Shown here piece by piece: positions 22,629 to 31,991 of a DNA stretch of 49,531 nt; position 1 is the first letter of the stretch; each line of letters opens with the position of its first letter. Source of the stretch: an uncultured Lachnospiraceae bacterium (lineage in GTDB: Bacteria > Bacillota > Clostridia > Lachnospirales > Lachnospiraceae); NCBI GenBank assembly GCA_947164865.1, contig CAMUYA010000026.1, positions 1-49,531 on the forward strand, read 5' to 3'. The notes below the pieces were generated by a model. The model saw only the letters and a list, made by a program, of their open reading frames with translations. It ran no database searches and was not told the DNA's origin. The position numbers were made by a program, and so were the translations under genes.

Positions 22629-24407
22629 ATGATTGACCGAATCAGAGGATGTTTTAACAAAATAGGGCTTGATAAGAGGCGCGCGGTGATAGCAGGGATC
22701 ATTTCATTTCTTCTATCGCTGGCATTTGTGCTGGGGTATCAGATCGAGAATTATTCCGCTCTGAAGATGTCCTTTATGGCAGTATGCGCTTTTTTGGGAA
22801 TATTTATACTTAATACTGTATTGATCCTTTTGATATATACAGGGCTCGATGTAGCTTCATCTAAAATCGGTTCTGCGGCATCTTTGTCTGAAGGATCCGC
22901 TACAGCGGCTTCTTCGGGATCATCTGAGAAATCAACTTCTGCAGGAAGGTTAGCGCTGGAGAGCAGGCTCTCCTCGATCGGAGTTTTTGCCATCAGCTTC
23001 GCTGTGATCTTTATTCTTTTTTCCCTCAGCTTTCTGGCTTTGTATCCGGGGCTTTTTGTGTTTGACGCATCCTGGCAGCTGGATATGTTCCGAAGCCACA
23101 GGATATCGGAGCATCAGCCCGTGCTGCATACCCTTATCCTCGGTGCGATAGTCGAGCGCTTTAAGAGTGACGACTGGCATATCAATAAAGGCGTTGCCGC
23201 GTACACGATCATTCAGTATACGCTCGCCGCACTTGCCATGGCATATGCTGTGAAGGTTATATATAAAAAGACCAAAAGCCTTCTTCTCATGATAATAAGC
23301 ATTCTGTTTTTTGCACTTTGCCCTGCCATTGTTTTGCAGGTGATGTCCACCACCAAGGATTCCTATTTCCTGATAGCGGTGGTGCTTCTTCTTACTCTCT
23401 GTATTGAGGTATACGGGGCGGTGTTAACACCGTCAAAGAAGAGCAAAAGTGTTTTAATAGAGGAGGCAAATGAAGAAACCGGCGGCATTGACAGGAGTGG
23501 TAAACTAAGGAGAAACGACAGGATTGTAAGTGGCGTAAAGATTGCCATGATGATTATATCCGGCACACTTGCGGCGATCTTTCGCAATAACTGTATCTAT
23601 GCGATCCCGTTTTTACTCGTTCCGATGGTGATATTTTTTAAGGATAAACGAAAGACATCTATTATCATATCCGCAGGGATCATCTTGCTATTTGCGATAT
23701 ATAAGCTGGCTGTGGTTCCGGCTGCCATCGATGAGAAAGTGGACGGAAGAGAGTTTTACTCCGTGCCCGCACAGCAGCTTGTGAGGATTTATAACGATAA
23801 AAATGCGAATGTTACGGAAGATGAGAAAGAAATACTTGAGAAACTGATAACGTCCAAAGGTTTTGAGGAGTATCAGCCCAGGATCGCCGACAAAGCAAAA
23901 GCGGCTCTTGATATGGATTACTACAAGAGCCATAAGGGTGAGATCAGGAAGCTGTATTTTGCTCTGATAAGGAAGAATCCAAAGATTGCTGCCGAGGCAT
24001 TTCTTGAGCTTTCCTGCGGCATGTGGTATCCGGGCTGCAGGCTCACACTCTTTGATGACGGAAGGTACGGCTACTGGGTGGTAGGCTGCTATCCGCCTGC
24101 GGTGATGAATTCCAAGATCCCCGCACTTTACAGATATTATCAGCTATATAATGATTCGGATTTTGTTACGCAGAATCCCATAACATCGCTTCTGTTTGCA
24201 CCGGGCACATTCTTCTGTCTCTTTGCGGTAATGTTCGGCTACGCGATAGATAAAAAGCGTAAAGATTTTATTACGGTGTTTATCTTTATCCTTGCGCTGT
24301 GGGCAACATACCTTCTGGGACCGCTGGCAATGGTCAGATATTCCATTTATCTGTATGGGATGGTGCCGCTGTATTTCATGCTTTTGGTAAAGCCTCATAA
24401 AACCTGA
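22629..24407 (+). CDS. polytopic membrane protein (DUF6020-like, GT-C-type)
   Basis: 592 residues, about 12 membrane helices. After a helix, PGLFVFDASWQLDMFRSHRISEHQP forms an extracytoplasmic acidic loop like the first catalytic loop of GT-C enzymes; KDSYFLIAV follows. I recall this composition as the DUF6020 family of Lachnospiraceae, unverified. Two hydrophilic inserts rich in Ser/Ala (SKIGSAASLSEGSATAASSG) and Lys/Glu (22850-22970, 23427-23520) break the helical core. The SD is poor. Probably part of surface-polymer assembly with its neighbours, all on one strand. Confidence 0.6.
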   Translation: MIDRIRGCFNKIGLDKRRAVIAGIISFLLSLAFVLGYQIENYSALKMSFMAVCAFLGIFILNTVLILLIYTGLDVASSKIGSAASLSEGSATAASSGSSEKSTSAGRLALESRLSSIGVFAISFAVIFILFSLSFLALYPGLFVFDASWQLDMFRSHRISEHQPVLHTLILGAIVERFKSDDWHINKGVAAYTIIQYTLAALAMAYAVKVIYKKTKSLLLMIISILFFALCPAIVLQVMSTTKDSYFLIAVVLLLTLCIEVYGAVLTPSKKSKSVLIEEANEETGGIDRSGKLRRNDRIVSGVKIAMMIISGTLAAIFRNNCIYAIPFLLVPMVIFFKDKRKTSIIISAGIILLFAIYKLAVVPAAIDEKVDGREFYSVPAQQLVRIYNDKNANVTEDEKEILEKLITSKGFEEYQPRIADKAKAALDMDYYKSHKGEIRKLYFALIRKNPKIAAEAFLELSCGMWYPGCRLTLFDDGRYGYWVVGCYPPAVMNSKIPALYRYYQLYNDSDFVTQNPITSLLFAPGTFFCLFAVMFGYAIDKKRKDFITVFIFILALWATYLLGPLAMVRYSIYLYGMVPLYFMLLVKPHKT

Positions 24408-24476
24408 AATGACGATTACTAACTGTAAGGGATCTCTGGTTTAATGACGTACATCAGTGCAGATGGTTTTGTGAGG

Positions 24477-26768
24477 TCAGCCGGAAATATCTGCCAAAAA
24501 CCTAGTAAGTGCGCGGCCCAGCAAAAATCTGCCGTATCTGCTGAAGTGGACTTTGTCTTTCAGAAGCTGATCTATATTTTCTTCTGTTTCATTTAATTCC
24601 GAAACTATATCAAACACATAAATATCCGTGCCGGAAGCCCCACTGCTTACGGCATTTTTTAATGCCTCGCGGTAGCTCTGAAGAGGCTCGCCGCCCTCCT
24701 GATAGGGAGCCTCGCCGTTGTCGGAAATTCCTATCATGCCGGGAGTGATCACTACACAGGCGCAGCCGGGATAGGCTTCTTTCACCCTCTTTATTCCCGA
24801 CATTATTGCTCCCGAATAGGTGTATTCATCAAACGGGTCGTCGGGATTCATTGTTCTTCCTGCTTCAAAATAATCATTCAGTCCGAATTCGAAGATGAAG
24901 ATGAGATCAGAGTTTCCTGCGCTTTCTATGCTTGCCTTTAAAGAATCAGTATCTGCGAGCTGATTCTTTAGGATATCGGTATATTCATCAGGGTTTTCAT
25001 CGGTATATATGGATCTTGCAGCTGATGCTCCGCCGATGGCCAGGTTTATCACCGATGCTCCCGATAGATTGGCGATGGTCTCGCCCGCGTTGGAGCAGCC
25101 TCTGTCGTGGTCAAAAATGCTGTCCCCCAGGATCACCACAGTGGTGTTTTCCAGATCATATTTTTGGGGAGGATCATCGGTGTATTTGACAGCAGCATCA
25201 AGGTAAGCAGTTGCTTCGCTTATAAGCCCTTTTGCATCAGTGCGGTAGAGGCCCAGCAGAAGGTCAGCCACCACATCCTCCATGATGTCATCATTCAGAC
25301 GGATATAGGAATCTTCCGCAAAAAGATAGGGATTCACGCAGAGCCAGTCCTTCCCGCCGTAATAATTTATGTGCAGGTTTTCGTTATGGTACAGATTTTC
25401 GGTGAATTTTTCATATATTTCAACTGTCTTTTGCGCATCCTCTGAGGTGGTGGGACGGCTTATGCTGTATCCGGGGAGGATAAGCTCAAAGTTTACTTCG
25501 GGATTTTCAAGTGATGGGGTGTTGATGGTTTCATTTATAAAATCCTCGAATGATTTTTCATCTGCTCCGCACATATCCCATATGATGACAGGATCGACTC
25601 CGAAGTAATAATCTTCGATCTTTTGGTTGTCAAATATTATGCCGTTGTAATATTCAAGGCATGTGAGGGAATCCTTCTTATCCATTTCCCTTGCTGACAG
25701 GAAGGTCTCCTTGAGGGTGTAGCCCTTGAATATCTTAGGATCAAACTCTGAAATGTCATACGTTGACAGAAGATAGGAAGAATACTTCTTTCCGCTTATT
25801 TTAGAAAGATCGGTAAGCAAGTCATCATCTGTCAGAAATGAAGCTGTTTTGTATGAAAAGAGGCTGAGGTCCGGCTGCTCAATGAGCCTGTCGGCAAAGC
25901 GGATCCGGGGACTGCTCTTGTAGTTGTCGAGGGTCGCGGGGTCGTAAATGACATAGAGGTTTTCCGCATCATCAAGGGTTGCAGCCGGAGAACTTCCTGT
26001 TTTTTCAGAGCTTTCCGCGAGCTCCGTATCTGCGCTGTTGGAACCGCTCATAAGCGCCGCACCTGCTTCATCGGGGGTATATATATATATAGCGTTGATT
26101 CTTCCATCTGAAAGGACTTTTATGGTGTTTGTAATGGGGGCGGTGGTAAGAGTACTTGTCTGATATTCTTTTTCCAGTTCTTCGCAGATGGGGGTCACGG
26201 AAGGCGTAAGATCCGTAAGCTCCTTATGCGGAACAAGGGGCAGCGCGGTGGCAGAATAGCTTCGATTCAATGGACCAACTACGGCATAATAACCGATAAG
26301 TAGACCGAGCACGATTATTCCCGCGAGTATGATAAGTTGCTTTTTTCCCGGAAGGTGTACGGTGCTGAGTATGCGCTTTTGAGGACTTTTTTTGGCCTCT
26401 GTCAGATCCTTTCTGCTCGAAGGTGCTGTGCCTAAATCCGATGATAAAAATCGGGATAAAACAAAAATATACACCAGACATGCGCACACGATATAGATAA
26501 GTGCAAAGAGGACATATACCGCGATCGAAGCTGTAAAAAGCCCACTCTGCCACGCACTTATATCTTTCATAAATATGCGCAGAAATGTCCCCATGGGGAA
26601 GGGTGAAGCTGATCCGGCATTTACAGCTACTATCATGCCTGCGATCTCTTCCGTGAGAACCGGCTCAAAACTTATGATATGTATGATAAGAGGAATGACC
26701 ACCCCAATGACCGGGAAAGCGGCGATGAAGAGGATTTCCGTGATCTTGTTCGATTTTTTGTTACTCAT
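24477..26768 (-). CDS. membrane-anchored SGNH/GDSL-type hydrolase-like protein
   Basis: 763 residues. Two N-terminal membrane helices, a third at about 145-168 (IILAGIIVLGLLIGYYAVVG), then a large extracytoplasmic part. The C-terminal SGNH domain carries GDSIFDHDRG (Ser block), AIGGASAA (Gly), FEFGLNDYF (Asn) and DKVHFSRYGRF (Asp-His), so the catalytic set appears complete. The region between holds an unassigned domain and a low-complexity stretch (NSADTELAESSEKTGSSPAA). Such enzymes remove or add acyl groups on exported glycans. It is transcribed opposite to its neighbours, divergent from the glycosyltransferase at 27059. Confidence 0.7.
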   Translation of the reverse strand: MSNKKSNKITEILFIAAFPVIGVVIPLIIHIISFEPVLTEEIAGMIVAVNAGSASPFPMGTFLRIFMKDISAWQSGLFTASIAVYVLFALIYIVCACLVYIFVLSRFLSSDLGTAPSSRKDLTEAKKSPQKRILSTVHLPGKKQLIILAGIIVLGLLIGYYAVVGPLNRSYSATALPLVPHKELTDLTPSVTPICEELEKEYQTSTLTTAPITNTIKVLSDGRINAIYIYTPDEAGAALMSGSNSADTELAESSEKTGSSPAATLDDAENLYVIYDPATLDNYKSSPRIRFADRLIEQPDLSLFSYKTASFLTDDDLLTDLSKISGKKYSSYLLSTYDISEFDPKIFKGYTLKETFLSAREMDKKDSLTCLEYYNGIIFDNQKIEDYYFGVDPVIIWDMCGADEKSFEDFINETINTPSLENPEVNFELILPGYSISRPTTSEDAQKTVEIYEKFTENLYHNENLHINYYGGKDWLCVNPYLFAEDSYIRLNDDIMEDVVADLLLGLYRTDAKGLISEATAYLDAAVKYTDDPPQKYDLENTTVVILGDSIFDHDRGCSNAGETIANLSGASVINLAIGGASAARSIYTDENPDEYTDILKNQLADTDSLKASIESAGNSDLIFIFEFGLNDYFEAGRTMNPDDPFDEYTYSGAIMSGIKRVKEAYPGCACVVITPGMIGISDNGEAPYQEGGEPLQSYREALKNAVSSGASGTDIYVFDIVSELNETEENIDQLLKDKVHFSRYGRFLLGRALTRFLADISG

Positions 26769-27058
26769 ATTTGCTTCTTTACCACTTATTTCTGTATTTA
26801 TAGCCTAAATCCGACACATTTTTTATGATATTATTTTTAAAGCCTTTTTTCAAGTATTAGAGAAAAGCTGCATTGAAAGCGCGAAGTATTATATTCTAAT
26901 AATCTTAAGAATCGTTCATAAAATGATGAATTTTGAGCTGATTTGTGGTAAAATTTATTATGTATGTGTGCATCCGTTTTTCGGCCCCCGGCCGGATGGA
27001 GAGACCTGATTCAGGCGAAATATGTAAAACACCGACGGATGAGAATGAGAGGTAAGGT
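26769..27058 (+). promoter_or_regulatory. divergent intergenic region with promoter and structured leader
   Basis: 290 bp. A plus-strand promoter candidate is TTGAGC (26933-26938), 17 bp, TATTAT (26956-26961); an alternative extended -10 is TGGTAAAAT. The ~90-nt leader contains CATCCG (26971-26976), which can pair with CGGATG at either 26993-26998 or 27036-27041, and a CCTGA/TCAGG hairpin (27005-27015). The later CGGATG is next to the SD, so alternative folding could control translation. Confidence 0.45.
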
Positions 27059-28015
27059 TTGGACAAGATAGCAGTACTGGTACCATGCTATAACGAGGAG
27101 CAGACGATCGCCAAAGTCATCGCCGATGCAAAGGCTGCGCTTCCCGAGGCGGTGGTATATGTCTACGACAACAATTCCAAAGACAGAACGGCCGAGATCT
27201 CCGAGGCTGCCGGTGCCGTCGTCAGGCATGAATACAAGCAGGGCAAGGGTAACGTTATAAGGCGTATGTTCCGCGAAATAGATGCGGAATGTTATCTGAT
27301 GATCGACGGAGACGATACATATCCCCTCGATTGTGCCCGGGAGATGGCTGACCGCGTGCTGAAACACAATGCGGATATGGTCGTGGGCGACAGGCTTTCG
27401 TCCACATATTTTACCGAGAATAAGCGCCCTTTTCACAATTTCGGAAACAGCCTGATGAGATGGAGCATCAATTCGCTTTTCAAGTCGGATATCAAGGATA
27501 TCATGACGGGCTACAGAGCGTTTTCATATGAATTTGTAAAGACCTTCCCCGTTTTTTCACAGGGGTTTGAGATAGAGACGGAGATGACTATCCACGCGGT
27601 CAATTACAACATGCAGGTCGAGAACGTGATCGTCGAATACCGTGACAGACCGGACGGAAGCGTGTCGAAATTAAACACGATCCCCGACGGAATACGCGTT
27701 ATCAGGAAAATGTTCACTCTTTATAAGAACTATAAGCCCTTTAATTTCTTCGGTATTTTTGCGCTTTTACTCTTTCTTGTTGCCATCGGGTTCATGGTGC
27801 CCATCATCATAGAGTTCGCGGAAACGGGGCTTGTTCCAAGGTTCCCGACTCTCATCGCCTGTGGTTTTTCTGCACTGGCGGGAGTTATGTCTTTCTTTGC
27901 GGGGCTCATGCTCAATGTAATAGATTCAAAGGATCGTAAGGATTTTGAATACAGATACACCAGAGTCCATGATCACAAGAATTCAATGATCAGAAGGGAT
28001 CGTGAAAATAAATGA
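27059..28015 (+). CDS. GT2 glycosyltransferase, polyprenyl-phosphate-sugar synthase type (DPM1-like)
   Basis: 318 residues. DKIAVLVPCYNEEQTIAKVI starts a GT-A fold; the metal site is MIDGDDTYP, and the family motif DIMTGYRAFSYEFVKTFP follows. Two C-terminal membrane helices (about 225-280) anchor it. This class moves a sugar from an NDP donor onto undecaprenyl phosphate. TTG start with GAGAGG 6 nt upstream; the alternative would be much further in. It overlaps the next GT2 gene by 4 nt (ATGA), so the two are co-translated. Confidence 0.85.
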   Translation: MDKIAVLVPCYNEEQTIAKVIADAKAALPEAVVYVYDNNSKDRTAEISEAAGAVVRHEYKQGKGNVIRRMFREIDAECYLMIDGDDTYPLDCAREMADRVLKHNADMVVGDRLSSTYFTENKRPFHNFGNSLMRWSINSLFKSDIKDIMTGYRAFSYEFVKTFPVFSQGFEIETEMTIHAVNYNMQVENVIVEYRDRPDGSVSKLNTIPDGIRVIRKMFTLYKNYKPFNFFGIFALLLFLVAIGFMVPIIIEFAETGLVPRFPTLIACGFSALAGVMSFFAGLMLNVIDSKDRKDFEYRYTRVHDHKNSMIRRDRENK

Positions 28016-28932
28016 AGGTCAGTTTTGTAATACCCTGCTACCGCTCGGAGCAGACGCTCCCCGGGGTGGTAAAAGAGATAGAAGATACCATGAATGCGCT
28101 CGCGCGCTACGAATACGAGATCGTGCTTGTAAATGATTATTCTCCCGATGGGACTGCAGGTGTGATAAAGCATATGTGCGAAGAAAAACCTTATGTCCAC
28201 GGCATCTCATTTTCCAAGAATTTTGGCCAGCATGCCGCTCTTATGGCAGGCCTGCGCGCCACCGAAGGAGATTATGTGATCTGTCTTGATGATGACGGAC
28301 AGACACCTGCTTCGGAAGCCCCGAAGCTTCTGGACAAGCTCGAGGAAGGGTTCGATGTAGTCTATGCCCGCTACGAGCATAAGCAGCACTCCGGATTCCG
28401 GAATTTTGGCAGCAGAGTTAACGATGTGATGACCCGCGTTATGCTTGGCAAGCCCAAGGAACTGGCTATTTCCAGTTATTTTGTTGCACGCAGATTCATT
28501 GTCGACGACATGATAAGATACGAATATTCATATCCCTATGTCATGGGGCTGGTGCTCCGCGCCACCAAGAACGTTACAAACGTGGACGTAAATCACAGAG
28601 AGCGCGAAGTCGGAAAATCAGGCTACACCCTCAGCAAGCTGCTGGGACTGTGGTTTAACGGCTTTACCGCATTTTCCATCAAGCCGCTGCGTATAGCCAC
28701 CTGCGTGGGCGTGGTGTCCGCTATGGGTGGGTTCCTGTACGGTATTTACACTATCATCAAGAAATTCATCATTCCCGATGTTGCAATAGGATTTGCCGCT
28801 CTGATGAGCGCCATAGTATTCTTCTGCGGAATGATACTTTTAATGCTTGGCCTTCTGGGCGAATACATCGGAAGAATGTATATCTGCATGAACAATTCTC
28901 CTCAGTATGTGATAAGGGACAGATGGAATTAA
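28012..28932 (+). CDS. GT2 glycosyltransferase, GtrB/ArnC-like
   Basis: 306 residues. The GT-A domain has VSFVIPCYRSEQTLPGVV, VLVNDYSPDGT and ICLDDDGQTPASEAP (Asp-rich metal site). HREREVGKSGYTLSKLLGLW is the signature of undecaprenyl-phosphate glycosyltransferases. Two C-terminal membrane helices. It probably makes Und-P-hexose for flipping and use by GT-C enzymes such as those at 16.7-24.4 kb. The start overlaps the previous stop by 4 nt. Confidence 0.88.
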   Translation: MKVSFVIPCYRSEQTLPGVVKEIEDTMNALARYEYEIVLVNDYSPDGTAGVIKHMCEEKPYVHGISFSKNFGQHAALMAGLRATEGDYVICLDDDGQTPASEAPKLLDKLEEGFDVVYARYEHKQHSGFRNFGSRVNDVMTRVMLGKPKELAISSYFVARRFIVDDMIRYEYSYPYVMGLVLRATKNVTNVDVNHREREVGKSGYTLSKLLGLWFNGFTAFSIKPLRIATCVGVVSAMGGFLYGIYTIIKKFIIPDVAIGFAALMSAIVFFCGMILLMLGLLGEYIGRMYICMNNSPQYVIRDRWN

Positions 28933-28942
28933 GGAGCGGCAG

Positions 28943-30367
28943 ATGAAGAAAAAGATCTTATCTTTTATATCTGTTCTTGCATTTGTGCTGATCCTTTTCT
29001 TTGTGCTGCGCAGCGTATACAATGCCCTCAGATGGAAGGATACGACGGGTGATTATCTTTCTTCCTTCGATCAGCTTTATGCAACCGAAAACGATCTTAT
29101 AGATGTGGTCTTTGTGGGACCGAGCCATTGCTATGACAGCGTTTATCCCGCTTATCTGTGGGAGGATGCAGGCATAGCTTCTTTTGATATGTCTGTTTCC
29201 GGGCAGGACAGGGATTCCTCCTATCATCATCTTGTCGAGTTTCTGAAGACGCAGAAGCCCAAGGTGGTATTTTTTGAGGTTGCGGCTCTTATTTTTGATC
29301 AGAACGACAACATCGGAAATGAGTACCGGAATCTGCTTTCCATGAGGCCTTCGGTTAATTCGGTCACTCTGGTCGGAGATTATCTTAAAAGGTATGGCCG
29401 GAAGGACGAGATACTTGACTATACCGCACGCTTCCCCATAATCCATACCCGCTACCGTGAGCTGGACCGAAAGGATGTCATCCCTTATGAACCCAATTCA
29501 TTTATGAGGGGTGAGCATATCAGGTGGAATGCGGAGGAGATAGAATACTGGGGGAGCGAAAATGTGGAGGCCACCCCGGCGGAATTTCGCGATGAATATA
29601 CCGAGTGGCTCGATAAGGTGTACGATCTGAGCGTCAAAGAGGGATTCTCGCTTGTGCTTTGGGCGGCGCCCTATCAGCTCAGCGGATATGAAAAGACCCT
29701 GTTTGAAGGTGTGGCGGATTATGCCGCGGATAAGGGTCTGGTGATGCTTGACATGAACAGGATGCCGGAGCTTGGGCTTGATGTTTCGACCGACTTTTTC
29801 GACACAGCTCACTGTAACGCCCACGGTGCGAAAAAGGTATCGGATTATTTTGCTGATTACATCCTGGAAAATTATGACATTCCCGACCACAGGGGCGATG
29901 TGAAATATGCTCAGTGGGACCGCGATCTTGAATACGTCTACAGGCAGAAAAGTATTTATGATCTGTCGGTTACCGAGGATGTGAACGAATACGCAAAGAT
30001 CCTCTCAGAAATGAAAGATGTGAGTGTGATAATAAGCCTTGAGGGAGAATATGGGCGGTATTATGACGACCGTTACCGAGAAGTGCTTTCCGCATTTGGT
30101 ATTTCCGGAGAGGAGTACGAGAAGGGCGGAAAGTGGATATTTACGGGCGGAGAGTGCATAAAAGGGCATGATAACGATCTGCAGGAAGATCCGTTTTATT
30201 ACACCCTCGGAAAGTATGATACGTTGAAACTCGATTTTGAGGGCGATTTTTTACACCCTGAAAATGTTATGATAGGTCATGATAGTTATTCCAATGCGGG
30301 TTATTGCCTGCTGTTTGTTGTGTATGATGATATCACAAATGAGGTGGTATCGACGGGACGCTTCTGA
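28943..30367 (+). CDS. membrane-anchored SGNH-type protein, partner of MBOAT acyltransferase
   Basis: 474 residues. One N-terminal membrane helix (ILSFISVLAFVLILFFVLRS), then an extracytoplasmic SGNH-like domain: VVFVGPSHCYDSVYP (Ser block in the form GxSH) and DTAHCNAHGAKKVSDY (Asp-His block). The final ~130 residues form an unassigned domain (residues ~345-474). DltD/AlgJ/AlgX-type proteins of this kind cooperate with MBOAT proteins in O-acylating surface glycans; the MBOAT gene follows 17 bp later. Length is longer than AlgJ-type members because of the extra C-terminal part. Confidence 0.7.
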   Translation: MKKKILSFISVLAFVLILFFVLRSVYNALRWKDTTGDYLSSFDQLYATENDLIDVVFVGPSHCYDSVYPAYLWEDAGIASFDMSVSGQDRDSSYHHLVEFLKTQKPKVVFFEVAALIFDQNDNIGNEYRNLLSMRPSVNSVTLVGDYLKRYGRKDEILDYTARFPIIHTRYRELDRKDVIPYEPNSFMRGEHIRWNAEEIEYWGSENVEATPAEFRDEYTEWLDKVYDLSVKEGFSLVLWAAPYQLSGYEKTLFEGVADYAADKGLVMLDMNRMPELGLDVSTDFFDTAHCNAHGAKKVSDYFADYILENYDIPDHRGDVKYAQWDRDLEYVYRQKSIYDLSVTEDVNEYAKILSEMKDVSVIISLEGEYGRYYDDRYREVLSAFGISGEEYEKGGKWIFTGGECIKGHDNDLQEDPFYYTLGKYDTLKLDFEGDFLHPENVMIGHDSYSNAGYCLLFVVYDDITNEVVSTGRF

Positions 30368-30384
30368 TATCGGTGGTTTAAAGG

Positions 30385-31869
30385 ATGCTATTTAATTCGG
30401 TTGAATTTTTAATATTTTTCCCGATCGTTTTGGCGGTGTACCTGATCCTTCCAAAGAAGGTGAAGTACATTTGGCTTCTGATCGCCAGCTTTTACTTCTA
30501 CATGAGCTGGAATCCGAAGTACGTGGTGCTGATCGTTTTTTCCATCGCGGTCACCTACGTAATGGGACTTTTGATCGAAAAGGCAAAGAAGGTCTCATCC
30601 AAAAAGTGGGTGTTGGGCCTTGGAATAGCTGCGAATCTGGGAGTGCTGTTCCTGTTTAAATACCTCGATTTCTTTTTTGATAATTTAAACTCGCTGCTTT
30701 CTGCCGTGGGGATCCATGCAGTGGAAAAGCCTTTTGATTTTCTGCTGCCGGTGGGAATATCATTCTACACCTTTCAGGCCATTGGGTACTGTATCGATGT
30801 GTACAGAGGCGAGATAAAGGCAGAGAGAAATATCGCAAGATATGCACTGTTTGTAAGCTTTTTCCCTCAGCTGGTGGCGGGGCCCATCGAGAGGAGCAAA
30901 AATCTTTTATCTCAGATAAAGGAGATGGGGGAGAGAAGGCTGTGGACCTATGATGGCATCGTATCCGGCTTTGGAATGATGCTCTGGGGCCTTTTCATGA
31001 AGATGATGATAGCCGACAGGGTAGGGATCTTTGTCGACTCGGTATATGACAATCTGTTCATGACGGGTACTGTGGAAACAGCCGCTGCGGCTATCGGTTT
31101 TTCACTCCAGATATATGCGGACTTTGCAGGTTATTCGGCTATTGCCATCGGTGCTGCAAGGGTGATCGGTATAAATCTGATGGAGAACTTCAACACACCC
31201 TATTTTGCCACGAGCATAGCGGAATTCTGGAGAAGATGGCACATTTCACTCAGCACATGGTTCCGAGATTATCTGTATATTCCCCTCGGTGGAAACAGAA
31301 AAGGTAAATTCAGGAAGTATCTGAATCTCCTTATCACTTTTCTGGTGAGCGGCCTGTGGCACGGCGCCTCCTGGACCTTCGTCATATGGGGCGGTATTCA
31401 CGCGGCATATCAGATCATTGAGGATCTGTTTAAGCCTGTAAGGGAAAAAGTCGACAAAGCTCTGGAAGTGGACAGGAACGTCTTTAGCTATAAATTCGGA
31501 CAGATTTTTTTCACATTTGTACTTACCACCTTTGCGTGGATATTCTTCCGCGCCCGCTCTGTTAGCGTGCTTGGAGAGTATCTGAGCAGACTGTTTACGA
31601 AGTGGGATCCCTGGGTTTTATCGGATGACAGCATCTACGGATTTGGGCTGGATGCGAGAGAAACCATTATCCTGTACCTGTCCGTATTTGTAATGCTGAT
31701 CGTCTCCTTTGTCAGATACAAAAAGGGAGCCGATATCGGAGAAATCCTCCTGCGGCAGAACAGAGCCTTCCGCATAATCGTATTTGTGCTGCTGATCACC
31801 GCCATTATTGTTTTCGGCGAATACGGAATCGATTTCGATTCGAATAAGTTTATATACTTTGATTTCTAA
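30385..31869 (+). CDS. MBOAT-family O-acyltransferase (AlgI/DltB-like)
   Basis: 494 residues, about 11 membrane helices. Begins MLFNSVEFLIFFPIVLAVYL, the standard start of AlgI-type proteins. The catalytic His is in SGLWHGASWTFVIWGG (about residue 327); FRDYLYIPLGGNRKGKFRKY precedes it. It transfers acyl groups across the membrane to extracytoplasmic sugars with the upstream SGNH protein. The ~116-bp repeat element begins immediately after its TAA stop. Confidence 0.88.
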   Translation: MLFNSVEFLIFFPIVLAVYLILPKKVKYIWLLIASFYFYMSWNPKYVVLIVFSIAVTYVMGLLIEKAKKVSSKKWVLGLGIAANLGVLFLFKYLDFFFDNLNSLLSAVGIHAVEKPFDFLLPVGISFYTFQAIGYCIDVYRGEIKAERNIARYALFVSFFPQLVAGPIERSKNLLSQIKEMGERRLWTYDGIVSGFGMMLWGLFMKMMIADRVGIFVDSVYDNLFMTGTVETAAAAIGFSLQIYADFAGYSAIAIGAARVIGINLMENFNTPYFATSIAEFWRRWHISLSTWFRDYLYIPLGGNRKGKFRKYLNLLITFLVSGLWHGASWTFVIWGGIHAAYQIIEDLFKPVREKVDKALEVDRNVFSYKFGQIFFTFVLTTFAWIFFRARSVSVLGEYLSRLFTKWDPWVLSDDSIYGFGLDARETIILYLSVFVMLIVSFVRYKKGADIGEILLRQNRAFRIIVFVLLITAIIVFGEYGIDFDSNKFIYFDF

Positions 31870-31976
31870 GCAATCCGGCTTGCGTACTTTGCAAACCGGA
31901 TCGACTGCGAAACGATTCAATTCGCAGTCGAAGGCGTAGCCATTGCGCAATTCGCTGCCTATTGTGCAGCGAATTG
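31870..31976 (+). repeat. multi-hairpin intergenic element, divergent copy A
   Basis: Four consecutive hairpins. Stem 1 is ATCCGGCTTGC/GCAAACCGGAT (31873-31901), stem 2 CGACTGCGAA/TTCGCAGTCG (31902-31930), mini-stem GGC/GCC, stem 3 AATTCGCTGC/GCAGCGAATT (31949-31975). Stems 1 and 3 have different sequences from the copies at 47 kb but the same pairing. It begins right after a stop codon (TAAGCAAT) and ends just before the dnaE SD. Confidence 0.75.
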
Positions 31977-31991
31977 ATATAAAGGAGCCCT

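Noticed and set aside
26969..27058. Known riboswitch (c-di-GMP, ZTP, THF, SAM)
   Set aside because: None of the conserved cores I know could be found in the leader; only alternative pairing is visible.
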